Assembly (NCBI RefSeq): GCF_003253995.1
Contig: NZ_QKZL01000022.1
Coordinates: 1-57,540 of the forward strand
From: Palleronia aestuarii
GTDB taxonomy: Bacteria; Pseudomonadota; Alphaproteobacteria; Rhodobacterales; Rhodobacteraceae
DNA: 57,540 nt
Reading direction: 5' to 3'
Below, one piece after another: positions 35,182 through 43,646 of the stretch. Numbering within the stretch: position 1 is the stretch's first letter; every line of letters begins with the position of its first letter. Both the position numbers and the translations under genes were made by a program. The notes under the pieces were generated by a model. That model ran no database searches. It saw only the letters and a list, made by a program, of their open reading frames with translations, and had not been told where the DNA came from.

Positions 35182-36534
35182 TCAATCCCCGTGGCTCGCC
35201 AGGAACGCGATGATGGCCTCACGATCCTCCACCTTGGGCAGGCCGCGGAAGGACATCTTGTTGCCGGGAAGATAGCCACGCGGATCCTCGAGGAAGGCGG
35301 CGAGCGTTTCCTCGTTCCAGATGCGACCTTCGCTATTCGCCTCCTGAAGCGCAGACGAATACTTGAATCCTTCCGCGTCGCCCATCGTCCGACCCACGAC
35401 GCCGTTTAATTGCGGGCCGACCTTGTTGCTCGCGCCCTCGCCTACGGCGTGGCAGGCTTGGCATTTGCGAAAGACCCCTTCGCCGGCTTCGACGAGCTCG
35501 GGATCGAGCGCCGCGACCTCGTCCGGCGCAGCTTCAGTGTCAGAAGTGGCCGCCACGCCTTCTTCGGAAACCGTCTCGGCATCCGCCTCCGCGACCTCGA
35601 GCGATGTCGCGTTGCCTTCTGCCGCCATGTCGGTGTCGCTGACGGCTTCGGCTGGAGCGCTCGCCGCCTCGTCCACGGCTTTCTCGTCGGTGCCCGGGGT
35701 CACGTCGAGCACGGCCGCATGCATCGTGATCTCGACAGCGTCTTTGCACGCTTCCATGCACGGCTCGGTCCGCCACTGTTCGAGCTCGGTCTCGGCCCGG
35801 TCATCCATGAAGAAGCCGTCGGTATTCGGCATCTCGACGTCCGCGAACGTCTCCTTGGACAGGACGAAGTCATCCTCCACAATGTTATTGAGATAAAGGA
35901 TGTAGGCCGTCAGCGCGTAGACTTGGTCGGGCTCCAGCGATTGCGCGTTCCCGAATGGCATGGCGCGATGAATGTAATCGTAGACGGTCGAGAGGTAGGG
36001 CCAGTAGCTGCCGACGGTCTTGACCGGGTCCTTACGGGCAAGCGTGTCCCAGCCGCCTGCGATCACGGGCCAGCGGCCGACGGCCTCACCAAAATCGCCG
36101 TGGCACATCGCGCAGTTTTCGACCCAGACTTCCTCGCCGGTCCAGACATCACCGGAGCCTTCAGGCAGGCCCTGCCCATCGGGACGGATATCGATGTCCC
36201 AAGCCGCGATCTCGTCGAGCAGCGCTTCGCGACCAAGGCCGAAGCCGCCGTCACGGGACAGGATGGTGCCTTCTATATCGTCCGCGGGAGCATTCGTGCC
36301 GGATGCCTCCTGGGCATTCGCGGGCGTCGCAAGGCCTGCATAAGAGGGTGCCTCAGGTGCGACCTCTTCGGGTTTTGCTCCATTCACCGCCACGGGAATT
36401 CCCGGTTCCGGCCGGACATCATTCGACGGTCGATGAACCATGTGATCGGCCGTCACGACGGAGAGCGCCAGCAAAGCCGCCGTGCCTGTAAGAGCTGGAA
36501 CCAGGATCTTTACGGTTTCAAGAGATTTCGACAT
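35182..36534 (-). CDS. soxD: SoxD, dihaem cytochrome subunit of sulfane dehydrogenase
   Basis: 450 residues. N-terminal membrane anchor or signal (VPALTGTAALLALSVVT), a SorB-like first cytochrome domain with CAMCH (WVENCAMCHGDFGEAVGRWPV), a long acidic Ala/Glu-rich linker (~285-345), and a second cytochrome c domain with CQACH (KCQACHAVGEGA ... GNKMSFRG). With SoxC it oxidises the sulfane sulfur held on SoxY, passing six electrons. Overlaps the soxC stop by 17 bases. Confidence 0.93.
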   Translation of the reverse strand: MSKSLETVKILVPALTGTAALLALSVVTADHMVHRPSNDVRPEPGIPVAVNGAKPEEVAPEAPSYAGLATPANAQEASGTNAPADDIEGTILSRDGGFGLGREALLDEIAAWDIDIRPDGQGLPEGSGDVWTGEEVWVENCAMCHGDFGEAVGRWPVIAGGWDTLARKDPVKTVGSYWPYLSTVYDYIHRAMPFGNAQSLEPDQVYALTAYILYLNNIVEDDFVLSKETFADVEMPNTDGFFMDDRAETELEQWRTEPCMEACKDAVEITMHAAVLDVTPGTDEKAVDEAASAPAEAVSDTDMAAEGNATSLEVAEADAETVSEEGVAATSDTEAAPDEVAALDPELVEAGEGVFRKCQACHAVGEGASNKVGPQLNGVVGRTMGDAEGFKYSSALQEANSEGRIWNEETLAAFLEDPRGYLPGNKMSFRGLPKVEDREAIIAFLASHGD

Positions 36535-37768
36535 TCTCGGCCTCCCCGTTCTCGTTCACGGACCAGGTCTGGATGCCGTTGTTGTGGTAGATCGAGTTCT
36601 CGCCGCGCACCTTGCGAAGCATGTCTTTCGTCGGTTGCACGTAGCCCGTGGAATCCATCGCGCGCGATTGCAGAAGGAGCGGCGAGCCATCCCAGTCCAT
36701 CTCATAGTAGAAGCGGTGCATCGACTTGTTGAAGCTCGGCCCCGACATCCGTGCCGCGTTCCAGGTCATCCCGCCATCGGTCGTCACATCGACCCGCGGG
36801 ATCGTTCCGCGTCCTGACCAGGCGATGCCGGTTATGACGAGGGGGCCCTTTCCATGGGTGATCGGCGCCTGCGGCGAGGGATTGGTGATGACCGACTTGG
36901 CATCCATCTCCCAGGTGAACTTTCGCGCTTTTCCGTTGTCGAGGAGATCAGTGTATTTCGACGTTTCCTCTCGGTGCTCCCATGGCTGATCTCCAACTTC
37001 GAGGCGGCGCAGCCATTTTACCCACATGTTGCCTTCCCAGCCGGGGACGACCAGTCGGACAGGATACCCCTGCTCAGGGCGCAGAGCCTCGCCGTTCATC
37101 TTGAAGGCGACGAGGCAATCGTCGAGAGCTTTCTCCATGGGAATCGAACGGGTCATGGCGGCGGCGTCCGCGCCTTCGGCCAACAGCCACTTGCCGTCAG
37201 TTCTAACTCCGGCTTCCTCGAGAAGGAGACGTAGCGGCACGCCGGTATACTGGACGTTGTGAATCATTCCGTGCGTGAACTGACAGCCGTTCAGCTGCGC
37301 ACCGGCCCATTCCATGCCGGAATTGGCGGCGCACTCGAGAAAGTGCACCCGGTTAACGCGTGGAAAGCGCATCAAGTCGGCCATGGTGAACACGAGCGGC
37401 GTTTCGACAAGGCCGTTGATCATCACCCGATGCTCAGCTGGATCGACCTCAGCAATGCCCGAATGGTGACGCTCAAAGCAGAGGCCATTCGGCGTAATGA
37501 TCCCATCGAGCTCATGTAGGGGCGTGAAGTTGACCGAACTGACCGGGTCTGCCGTTAACCATTCGACGTTCCGGCGGACCACGTGGGCCTCATACTCCGA
37601 CGGATGGCCGTAGGGACGAGCATCGACGCCCTCACCAAGCTGCTGCATCCATGGCTGGAGATTGGTAATGGCGGGATCGGCATCTTGGGCGATCACACGC
37701 CCCCCGGCCAGCCCGGCGCCGACGGCAAGGCCGACCTTCAGTACTCCCCGGCGTGTAGTTCTCGTCAT
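36518..37768 (-). CDS. soxC: SoxC, molybdenum subunit of sulfane dehydrogenase
   Basis: 416 residues, sulfite-oxidase family. A twin-arginine leader (TRRGVLKVGLAVGAGLAGG) fits cofactor loading before export. The moco-binding Cys lies in VHFLECAANSG; other blocks are WLLAEGADA and PVRLVVPGWEGNMWVKWL, with a C-terminal dimerisation domain. It is the (SoxCD)2 catalytic part and its presence indicates complete thiosulfate oxidation without sulfur globules. Start 37768 follows GGAGGATGACACG. Confidence 0.95.
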   Translation of the reverse strand: MTRTTRRGVLKVGLAVGAGLAGGRVIAQDADPAITNLQPWMQQLGEGVDARPYGHPSEYEAHVVRRNVEWLTADPVSSVNFTPLHELDGIITPNGLCFERHHSGIAEVDPAEHRVMINGLVETPLVFTMADLMRFPRVNRVHFLECAANSGMEWAGAQLNGCQFTHGMIHNVQYTGVPLRLLLEEAGVRTDGKWLLAEGADAAAMTRSIPMEKALDDCLVAFKMNGEALRPEQGYPVRLVVPGWEGNMWVKWLRRLEVGDQPWEHREETSKYTDLLDNGKARKFTWEMDAKSVITNPSPQAPITHGKGPLVITGIAWSGRGTIPRVDVTTDGGMTWNAARMSGPSFNKSMHRFYYEMDWDGSPLLLQSRAMDSTGYVQPTKDMLRKVRGENSIYHNNGIQTWSVNENGEAENVEIS

Positions 37769-37790
37769 CGTGTCATCCTCCATCCGGGGC

Positions 37791-38222
37791 TCAAGGCCGC
37801 ACGTAGGCGTAGCCGTCTTCCTGCAACTCGATCAGCCGTACGACGCCCGAGGGCACCATCGAGGCCTCTTGCATGAGCGCGATCTCGTGCCCGGCCTTTT
37901 TTTCCATGCCGTCAAGCGTGTTCTGGCAGGCCGAAAACTTGAGATTGGACAGTTCCATCGACATCGTCTCGATCCGATCGGCGACCGGGCTGTCCGCCTC
38001 CACCAGCATGTGCAGTCCGGGCCCGTAGGCGACGACCTCGACCACCACTTCATCACCCTGCTCGGCGTAGTACTCGGCCACGTTCGCGACGTTGTTCAGT
38101 GCCATATTCATCACCTGAGTGTCGTTCTCGTCGACATGGACGGCGACGCGGTGCGTTTCGCCCTCAGCGAGCGCGGCAGAGGCTGCAAACCACAGGACGG
38201 CGGCTAAGCCTAGTCTTGGCAT
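37791..38222 (-). CDS. DsrE-like exported protein between soxB and soxC
   Basis: 143 residues with signal peptide (LGLAAVLWFAASAALAEG). The sequence HRVAVHVDENDTQVMNMALNNVANVAEYY, VVAYGPGLHMLV and FSACQNTL matches the DsrE/DsrF-like fold, including a conserved Cys (C in NLKFSACQNTLDGM). Family members bind or transfer sulfur. Its start comes one base before the soxB stop region, after GGAGAATTAGG, so it is co-expressed with soxB and soxCD. In the Paracoccus order nothing lies here. A periplasmic sulfur carrier for Sox is a reasonable inference only. Confidence 0.78.
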   Translation of the reverse strand: MPRLGLAAVLWFAASAALAEGETHRVAVHVDENDTQVMNMALNNVANVAEYYAEQGDEVVVEVVAYGPGLHMLVEADSPVADRIETMSMELSNLKFSACQNTLDGMEKKAGHEIALMQEASMVPSGVVRLIELQEDGYAYVRP

Positions 38223-38223
38223 C

Positions 38224-39921
38224 CTAATTCTCCGACTTGAGAGCAACGGTCGTGTTCTCGGCTACCGAGACGGTGCCACGGTCGCGGATATGGGCTTCGA
38301 CCACGTTCCAGATCGGCGGACCTTCGGTGCCTTCGTTGACACTGGCCCAGCCGGCGATGACGTAGTTGCGCGAGGGATCGATAGCCTCCCCCGAGGCCAG
38401 AAGGACCATGTCACTGATCCGGTCGCCCTGTTTTTGCATGATGTCGATCCGGTAGCCCAAGCCCCCCACGCGAACCATGTCGCCGCCTTGTTGATAGTAC
38501 GGATCGGGATTGAAGAGGTTGTCGGCCACGTCCTCGAGCACGATCTTCAGCATCTCGCCCGACATCTCGTTGCGGTACGCAGCGGGATAGGACATTGCCG
38601 TAGCGTTGAAGATGTCCTCTCGCGTGATCGGATCGCCCGGCAGCAAGGACGCGCCCCAACGGAAGCCAGGGCTGAGCGCGATCTCGGCATCCCGCTGCTC
38701 CAGCAGCGCATCACAAATCAGATCGTCCCAGGTACCGTTAAAATTGCCGCGGCGGTAGAGCAGGCTGTCGGTTTTTCCGATTTCTTCGGTAAGCTCTTCC
38801 TTAAAAGGCGCGCGAGTCTCCTCCACCAGCGCCGTCATCTCGGGGTCGGGCGCGATCACGTCCGAGAAAATCGGGATCAACCGGTGCTCGAGACCTTGCA
38901 TCCGGCCATCACGGACGTCGAGATCGACGCGCGAGACGAACTTTCCGTGCGACCCACTTGCAATCAGGAAGGTCTCGCCGATCTGCACCGGTTCGGGTAA
39001 GGCATCATGGGTGTGACCGGTCAGGATCACGTCGATGCCCGGCACATCGGCAGCCATTTTGCGATCGACGTCGAAGCCATTGTGACTGAGAACGACAACC
39101 ACTTCGGCGCCACCGTCACGAGCCTCCTGCACGACGCTGGCCATCCGTTCCTGACGGACGCCGAAGCTCAGATCGGGAAACATCCAAGACGGATTGGCGA
39201 TCGGCAGGTAGGGAAAGGCCTGTCCGATCACGGCAATCTTAGTCCCGCCACGCTCGAAGCTGGTCATCGCCTCATAGGCTGGCTCGTCCCACATCGCGTC
39301 GAAGATGTTGGCGCCGAGGAACGGCATCTGCAGTTCGGACTCGATGATCTCGGTCACCCGCTCGATCCCAAGGGTGAACTCCCAATGTGAGGTCATCGCT
39401 TCGGCACCGAGCGCATTGAAGAGGTGCACCATGTCCGCCCCCTGGGTCCGATGCGCAGGCAAGGACCCCTGCCAAGTATCGCCGCCATCAAGGAGGATTG
39501 CCTCGGGGGATTGCGCACGGATCGCCTTGACCACGGTTGCGATCCGGTCGAGCCCGCCCATTCGACCATACTCGCGGGCGAGTGCCGTGAAATCCTCGTA
39601 TGTCAGTGCGTAATCGAGCGCCGATCCATCATCGATCCCGTAGAGCTGGCGGAACGCTTTCCCGGTCAGATGAGGGGGTTGTCCTTCAGCTTGACCGACG
39701 CCGAGATTGATCGACGGTTCGCGGAACCAGATCGGCTGGGTCTGGGCATGGATGTCTGTGATATGGATCAGCGTGACGTTGCCCGATCCGCTCTCGCCGA
39801 TCAGTCCCTCCTGGGTGAGCGATTGCTGCGCCGCAAGGCGCGACCAGTTTCCGAAGCCAGACGTTCCCCAAAGGGCCGAGGCGGCCAGTCCGGCTTGAAG
39901 GAAATGTCGACGCGGAATCAT
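38224..39921 (-). CDS. soxB: SoxB, thiosulfohydrolase
   Basis: 565 residues. Hydrolyses the sulfonate from SoxY-bound sulfur in the periplasm. Tat-type leader (PRRHFLQAGLAASALWG). Dimanganese metallophosphatase motifs in order: THITDIHAQ-type ITDIHAQTQPIWFREP, DGGDTWQGS, TSHWEFTLG (the SoxB form of GNHD), LSHNGFDVD, TGHTHDALP. C-terminal 5'-nucleotidase-like domain. Preceded by its own candidate operator, with a terminator between it and soxA, so it probably has its own promoter and leads soxB-dsrE-soxC-soxD. Confidence 0.95.
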   Translation of the reverse strand: MIPRRHFLQAGLAASALWGTSGFGNWSRLAAQQSLTQEGLIGESGSGNVTLIHITDIHAQTQPIWFREPSINLGVGQAEGQPPHLTGKAFRQLYGIDDGSALDYALTYEDFTALAREYGRMGGLDRIATVVKAIRAQSPEAILLDGGDTWQGSLPAHRTQGADMVHLFNALGAEAMTSHWEFTLGIERVTEIIESELQMPFLGANIFDAMWDEPAYEAMTSFERGGTKIAVIGQAFPYLPIANPSWMFPDLSFGVRQERMASVVQEARDGGAEVVVVLSHNGFDVDRKMAADVPGIDVILTGHTHDALPEPVQIGETFLIASGSHGKFVSRVDLDVRDGRMQGLEHRLIPIFSDVIAPDPEMTALVEETRAPFKEELTEEIGKTDSLLYRRGNFNGTWDDLICDALLEQRDAEIALSPGFRWGASLLPGDPITREDIFNATAMSYPAAYRNEMSGEMLKIVLEDVADNLFNPDPYYQQGGDMVRVGGLGYRIDIMQKQGDRISDMVLLASGEAIDPSRNYVIAGWASVNEGTEGPPIWNVVEAHIRDRGTVSVAENTTVALKSEN

Positions 39922-39938
39922 GGCAACTCCAGTATTTG

Positions 39939-39956
39939 CATTCTTATTTCGGAATG
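39939..39956. promoter_or_regulatory. Candidate SoxR/SqrR-type operator upstream of soxB
   Basis: CATTC-TTATTTCG-GAATG: perfect inverted 5-mers with an 8-base spacer, 18 bases before the soxB start. It fits the ATTC-N8-GAAT operator pattern I recall for persulfide-sensing ArsR repressors of this type, one of which (soxR) is encoded at 44158. Confidence 0.6.
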
Positions 39957-39971
39957 TGTCCGAATAGAAAA

Positions 39972-40000
39972 CGCCCCGTCAGGGCAATCCCGACGGGGCG
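39972..40000 (-). terminator. Intrinsic terminator after soxA
   Basis: A nine-pair stem CGCCCCGTC / GACGGGGCG with an 11-base loop. On the minus strand it is followed by TTTTCTATT. It begins 7 bases after the soxA stop and lies 51 bases before the soxB start. It should end or attenuate soxVWXYZA transcripts. Confidence 0.75.
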
Positions 40001-40006
40001 ATTGGG

Positions 40007-40855
40007 TTAGTTTCTGACCGAAGGGCCTTCTACGGACAAGCCGTTGCCGCGTGATGCGACATAGAGTTCAAGCGCGATGAATTCGGGGCTTCCCGGCTCG
40101 AAGGTTTCTGCCCGGGTGTCCCGAATACACCCTTTGAAGCGGTCGTGGACGGAGTTCAGCTGAGCGTTCTTGAGACGATAGGCTGGAAATCCGTTGATCT
40201 GCCCCTGGCTCAGGTGATCTGCGCGGAGCATGTTGCCGTAATTGTCTTCGTGACAGTTCGCGCAGGCGAGTTCCAACTGTCCGTAACGGGTGTAGTAGAT
40301 GTCTTTGCCCTGCTCCCATGTGGATTGCGCGGGACCATCGATGGCAACGTTGACCGGCATTCCGCGAGAAACCGAGGCGAGCAACGCCATCATGTTGGTC
40401 ATGTCGTTCGACGTGTACTCCCAGGCGTCAGTGCTCATCCGCTCGGTCAGGCATTCGTTGACCTGCATCTCGAGCGTCTGAACTTCACCGTGCTCCTCGT
40501 CCCATTTCGGGTAGACGGCCCGAGCACCGGCGAGATCCTCGGGCGTATCGTGGCAGGACGAGCAGGCCTGATCGTCCGGCCCCATAGCAGTATCGAACTG
40601 CGCGCGGGCATCATCGACGAAGATCATGCCCGGATTCTCGAAGTCGTCTTCCTCGAGAGACTGGGTTTCCGGAGATCGGAACTCCCAGCCCGAGATCACC
40701 TCCGGCAGCGCGCCTTCGACCGATGCAGGCGCCTCGGCACGCGTGGTAATCGGGATCTCGCCGTTGATGACGAGTTCAGGCTCCTCCTGCGCGAATGCGG
40801 CTCCACCCAGCGCTGCCAGTATCAAGCCGCTCGACGTGAGGGTCATCTTCATCAT
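40007..40855 (-). CDS. soxA: SoxA, cytochrome subunit of SoxAX
   Basis: 282 residues, signal peptide (TLTSSGLILAALGGAAFAQ). A first CXXCH (QACSSCHDTPEDL) and second CXXCH (LACANCHEDNYGNML) indicate the dihaem type of SoxA. The active-site Cys segment is the C-terminal FKGCIRDTRAE region. With SoxX it attaches thiosulfate to the SoxY cysteine. ATG 40855 follows GGGGGAGGAGACTG. Followed by a terminator hairpin. Confidence 0.94.
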   Translation of the reverse strand: MMKMTLTSSGLILAALGGAAFAQEEPELVINGEIPITTRAEAPASVEGALPEVISGWEFRSPETQSLEEDDFENPGMIFVDDARAQFDTAMGPDDQACSSCHDTPEDLAGARAVYPKWDEEHGEVQTLEMQVNECLTERMSTDAWEYTSNDMTNMMALLASVSRGMPVNVAIDGPAQSTWEQGKDIYYTRYGQLELACANCHEDNYGNMLRADHLSQGQINGFPAYRLKNAQLNSVHDRFKGCIRDTRAETFEPGSPEFIALELYVASRGNGLSVEGPSVRN

Positions 40856-40884
40856 CAGTCTCCTCCCCCTGAAGGATAACGGTA

Positions 40885-41214
40885 TTATCCGACCGTGACG
40901 TCTTTGGACTCGGTGTATTCCGACCCATCGTCGTCGAACCACGTGAACTCAAAGGTGCCGCTTTCGGGGACCTTCGCAACAAACTCGAAATATGGGTTCG
41001 TCGAGATCGCGGGCTCCATCGTAACATCGATCACGGTCTCCCCGTTAAAGGTCGTGACGAAGCGATGAATTATCGACCGGGGGATGATATTTCCCTCCTT
41101 GTCCTTGCGCTGACCCGACTCCATCGGGTGCGAAATCAGGGTCTTGATCGTGATTTCCTCGCCGGCGCTGGCCTTCGAAGGTACGCGGACGCGGGGTGTG
41201 ACGTTCTCTGCCAT
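40885..41214 (-). CDS. soxZ: SoxZ, sulfur-carrier complex subunit
   Basis: 109 residues, immunoglobulin-like fold, no signal peptide; it is exported with SoxY. Typical sequence: RVRVPSKASAGEEITIKTLISHPMESGQRKD, IIHRFVTTFNGETV, SGTFEFTWFDDDG. Forms the SoxYZ heterodimer that carries sulfur intermediates. Lies between soxY and soxA with short spacers. Confidence 0.95.
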   Translation of the reverse strand: MAENVTPRVRVPSKASAGEEITIKTLISHPMESGQRKDKEGNIIPRSIIHRFVTTFNGETVIDVTMEPAISTNPYFEFVAKVPESGTFEFTWFDDDGSEYTESKDVTVG

Positions 41215-41235
41215 TCTCTCTCTCCTTGTCCGAAC

Positions 41236-41652
41236 TCAACCGCCGCAGCCGCCGATGGTGACTTTCACTTCCTGGCTGGCGCGCTGGAAGGTGCCGTCCG
41301 CCATCTTGGCAACTGCTACTACGTCCTGCGTACCGGCGAGGCGAATACGGGTCGAAGCCATCTGGGACGCCGCAAGCGGCCCGAAGGCGAATGTGCCGAC
41401 ATCGGGGTTGGGGTTGCCGGACGCCAGTACGATGATCGATTCGGCGCCCGGCGCATCGACCTCGATCGGAACGGTATTGCCGTTCTCGGCAATTTCGGGC
41501 GCCGTCAGCGTCAGTCCCGTTGCCTCGGCCACATCGGCACCGCCGGTGAACTCAGCGATCGCGTCATCAGTGGCCGTGGCCCAGGCGATGCGAGGTCCAA
41601 ACACCAACGCGGCCGTACCGAGAGCCATCGTTTGTCTACGGGATAGATACAT
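41236..41652 (-). CDS. soxY: SoxY, sulfur carrier protein
   Basis: 138 residues. Twin-arginine leader (LSRRQTMALGTAALVFG) and the invariant C-terminal swinging arm GGCGG, whose Cys holds the sulfur substrate. Export with SoxZ by Tat is the known route. Twelve bases downstream of soxX. Confidence 0.95.
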   Translation of the reverse strand: MYLSRRQTMALGTAALVFGPRIAWATATDDAIAEFTGGADVAEATGLTLTAPEIAENGNTVPIEVDAPGAESIIVLASGNPNPDVGTFAFGPLAASQMASTRIRLAGTQDVVAVAKMADGTFQRASQEVKVTIGGCGG

Positions 41653-41663
41653 CGTGTTCCTCC

Positions 41664-42149
41664 TCAGGATTCCTTGAGGGTCATTAAATAGGCTACTACG
41701 TCCTCGATCTGCTGAGCCGATAATAGCGGATCGAGCGGCCCTTCGGCCGCCGCTCCAGTAAAGGCGTCACCTGGACGGATATACCCATCGCTCTTGTAGA
41801 ACGCGGGCATGATCGTTCCGGGGAAAGTCTGCTTAGCATTCGCGACGATGCCCCGCAGATCCGCTTCGGTCCAGCGGTCCGCTACGCCGTCGAGCGCCGG
41901 ACCGACCTCACCTTGGAAGGGTACGTCCGCAAGATCGGAAACCTGATGGCACGTCACGCAGTTTCCGAGACTTCTGTCGGCAAGAATCTTTGCGCCCTCG
42001 GCTGGATCACCGGGTTCGCCCGTCAAGGACGCATCGACCGCCCCGTATTCATCGTAAGTCACATCGCTGGGGGCTGGAGCGTCTGCCGCGTGCGCCGTCG
42101 TAGATAAAGACAGGGCAACGCCGGCCAAAAGCCGTGTCAGGTGCGTCAT
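41664..42149 (-). CDS. soxX: SoxX, monohaem cytochrome subunit of SoxAX
   Basis: 161 residues with signal peptide (LAGVALSLSTTAHAADA). One haem at GNCVTCHQVSD; distal Met in GTIMPAFYKSDGYIRPGD. It receives electrons when SoxA forms the thiosulfate-SoxY bond. A possible operator lies about 75 bases upstream. Confidence 0.94.
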   Translation of the reverse strand: MTHLTRLLAGVALSLSTTAHAADAPAPSDVTYDEYGAVDASLTGEPGDPAEGAKILADRSLGNCVTCHQVSDLADVPFQGEVGPALDGVADRWTEADLRGIVANAKQTFPGTIMPAFYKSDGYIRPGDAFTGAAAEGPLDPLLSAQQIEDVVAYLMTLKES

Positions 42150-42220
42150 AATTCCTCCCTTAGGTGCCGGGCACCATTGCTGTCATCCTACGCACAGCAG
42201 ACGCGGGCAATCAATGACAG

Positions 42221-42236
42221 ATTTTAGATTCCGAAT
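42221..42236. promoter_or_regulatory. Possible weak SoxR operator upstream of soxX
   Basis: ATTT-TAGATTCC-GAAT: right half perfect, left half 3 of 4 to the ATTC-N8-GAAT pattern found before soxB. The segment ATTCCGAATGCG also resembles the right part of the soxB site. It is near the soxW stop codon. Confidence 0.3.
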
Positions 42237-42247
42237 GCGTTATGCGT

Positions 42248-42829
42248 TCATTTCCCACCATCTTGTGCCTCGATCATGCGCGCGTGGTACTTCTGGAATG
42301 GTTCGTCGCCGTCATATCCTTCGTCTAGGATCCAGGTCAGAAGGTTCTCCGTGGTCCAGCGCCCGAAAGCGCCGGGCATCGTCACCACGGCTGCTTCCGA
42401 GGCTGCCGCGTCGTTGGGCACATCATCGGCATGCTCGGGAAAGAACATGAGTGTCGGCGTGAACATTGCGCCCCATTTCCGGACCGCGTCTTTCTCGGAC
42501 AGGGTCTCGCCGTCGAAGTCGGTCACCTCAACGTCGCCGAACATGTTCAATTGTACCACGAAGAAGTCTTCGGCCAGCATCGCGTCGATCTCGGGCACGA
42601 CGAAAACTTCCTCATGCATCTTGGTACAGTAGATGCAGCCGCGCTGCTCGATCATGACGAGAAGCCGTTTGCCCTCGGTGTCGGCCTCGGAAAGATCTTC
42701 GCGCAGATCCTTGAACGTGTCCTGCATCCACGGTGCCTTGTGCAGGCCGTCGTCGCCGATCACCGGATCGCGCGGCGCGCCCAGGGCGGGCAGTGCGAAG
42801 ATGCAGAGAATTGCGACAACGCGAAGCAT
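42248..42829 (-). CDS. soxW: SoxW, periplasmic thioredoxin
   Basis: 193 residues with signal peptide (RVVAILCIFALPALG). Thioredoxin-like fold with CIYC in LLVMIEQRGCIYCTKMHEEVF, cis-Pro at MFTPTLMFF. It takes electrons from the SoxV membrane protein, encoded directly upstream, to reduce Sox partners. ATG 42829 lies after AGGAGACTGCC. Confidence 0.9.
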   Translation of the reverse strand: MLRVVAILCIFALPALGAPRDPVIGDDGLHKAPWMQDTFKDLREDLSEADTEGKRLLVMIEQRGCIYCTKMHEEVFVVPEIDAMLAEDFFVVQLNMFGDVEVTDFDGETLSEKDAVRKWGAMFTPTLMFFPEHADDVPNDAAASEAAVVTMPGAFGRWTTENLLTWILDEGYDGDEPFQKYHARMIEAQDGGK

Positions 42830-42840
42830 GGCAGTCTCCT

Positions 42841-43581
42841 TTAGCCGTAGCGACTGAAGATGGGAAATGTCTCGATCATCCACTGCGCGATGGCGTTGAC
42901 CGAGTTCGTGGCGATGAGCAGGGCAAAAACGATGAGAAGCGTACCCATTACCTTCTCTATGATGCCCAGATGGCGGCGGAAGCGGCTCATGGCACGCGTG
43001 AAGGGTTGCACGAACGCTGCCGCGAGCACGAACGGCAACGTCATGCCAATCCCGTAGCCTAAGAGCAGGAGAGCGCCGCGACCTGCGCTTTCCGCACCTG
43101 CGGCCGTGAAAAGGATCGCGGCGAGCACGGGTCCAACACAGGGGGTCCAACCGAAGGCGAAGGCTAGACCGACGACGTAGGCACCGGCGAGCGACAGGTT
43201 CGACATGTCGCCCGGTTCGGCCCGGAACTGTCGGTAGAGCAAGGGGATGCGCACAATGCCAAGGAAGTGCAGCCCCATAATTCCAATGATTGCCGCCGCC
43301 ACGTAGCGCAGAATGTCGAACCAGGATCGAAGCGCCTGACCGACCATTGAGGCAGATGCGCCGAGAGCGACGAAGACGGTAATGATCCCCGCGGCGAAGA
43401 AAAGCGCGCCTAGCACAGCTCGCGACCGCAAGGCGGCTGGAACCCTGCCGTCCGCTCCAACGGCCTGCAGCGATCCTCCGGCAAGATAGCCGAGGTAAAA
43501 CGGAACCATCGGCAGAATGCAGGGCGAGAGGAAGGACAGTAGTCCTGCCAGCATCGCGCCGCCAAGCGTCACGTCAAACAT
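42841..43581 (-). CDS. soxV: SoxV, CcdA-family electron transporter
   Basis: 246 residues, six membrane helices. Conserved cysteines in SFLSPCILPMVPFYLGY and FAFGWTPCVGPVLAAI, the CcdA/DsbD-core pattern. It moves electrons from cytoplasmic thioredoxin to SoxW and SoxS outside. First gene of the minus-strand sox operon, divergent from soxS. The start has GGAGGAATGG upstream. Confidence 0.93.
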   Translation of the reverse strand: MFDVTLGGAMLAGLLSFLSPCILPMVPFYLGYLAGGSLQAVGADGRVPAALRSRAVLGALFFAAGIITVFVALGASASMVGQALRSWFDILRYVAAAIIGIMGLHFLGIVRIPLLYRQFRAEPGDMSNLSLAGAYVVGLAFAFGWTPCVGPVLAAILFTAAGAESAGRGALLLLGYGIGMTLPFVLAAAFVQPFTRAMSRFRRHLGIIEKVMGTLLIVFALLIATNSVNAIAQWMIETFPIFSRYG

Positions 43582-43646
43582 CCATTCCTCCCTTTGATAG
43601 ATAGAACATTTGGAATATGTACTTCGTCAAGTTCTTTGGCGGAGGA

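Noticed and set aside
35410-36732. 440-codon plus-strand frame opposite soxD/soxC
   Set aside because: Antisense to two cytochrome/molybdoenzyme genes with intact motifs; composition typical of a shadow.
43606-43620. ACAT-N7-ATGT palindrome between soxV and soxS as a SoxR operator
   Set aside because: Right half has GAATAT but the left half fits the ATTC-N8-GAAT pattern poorly; kept out of the feature list.
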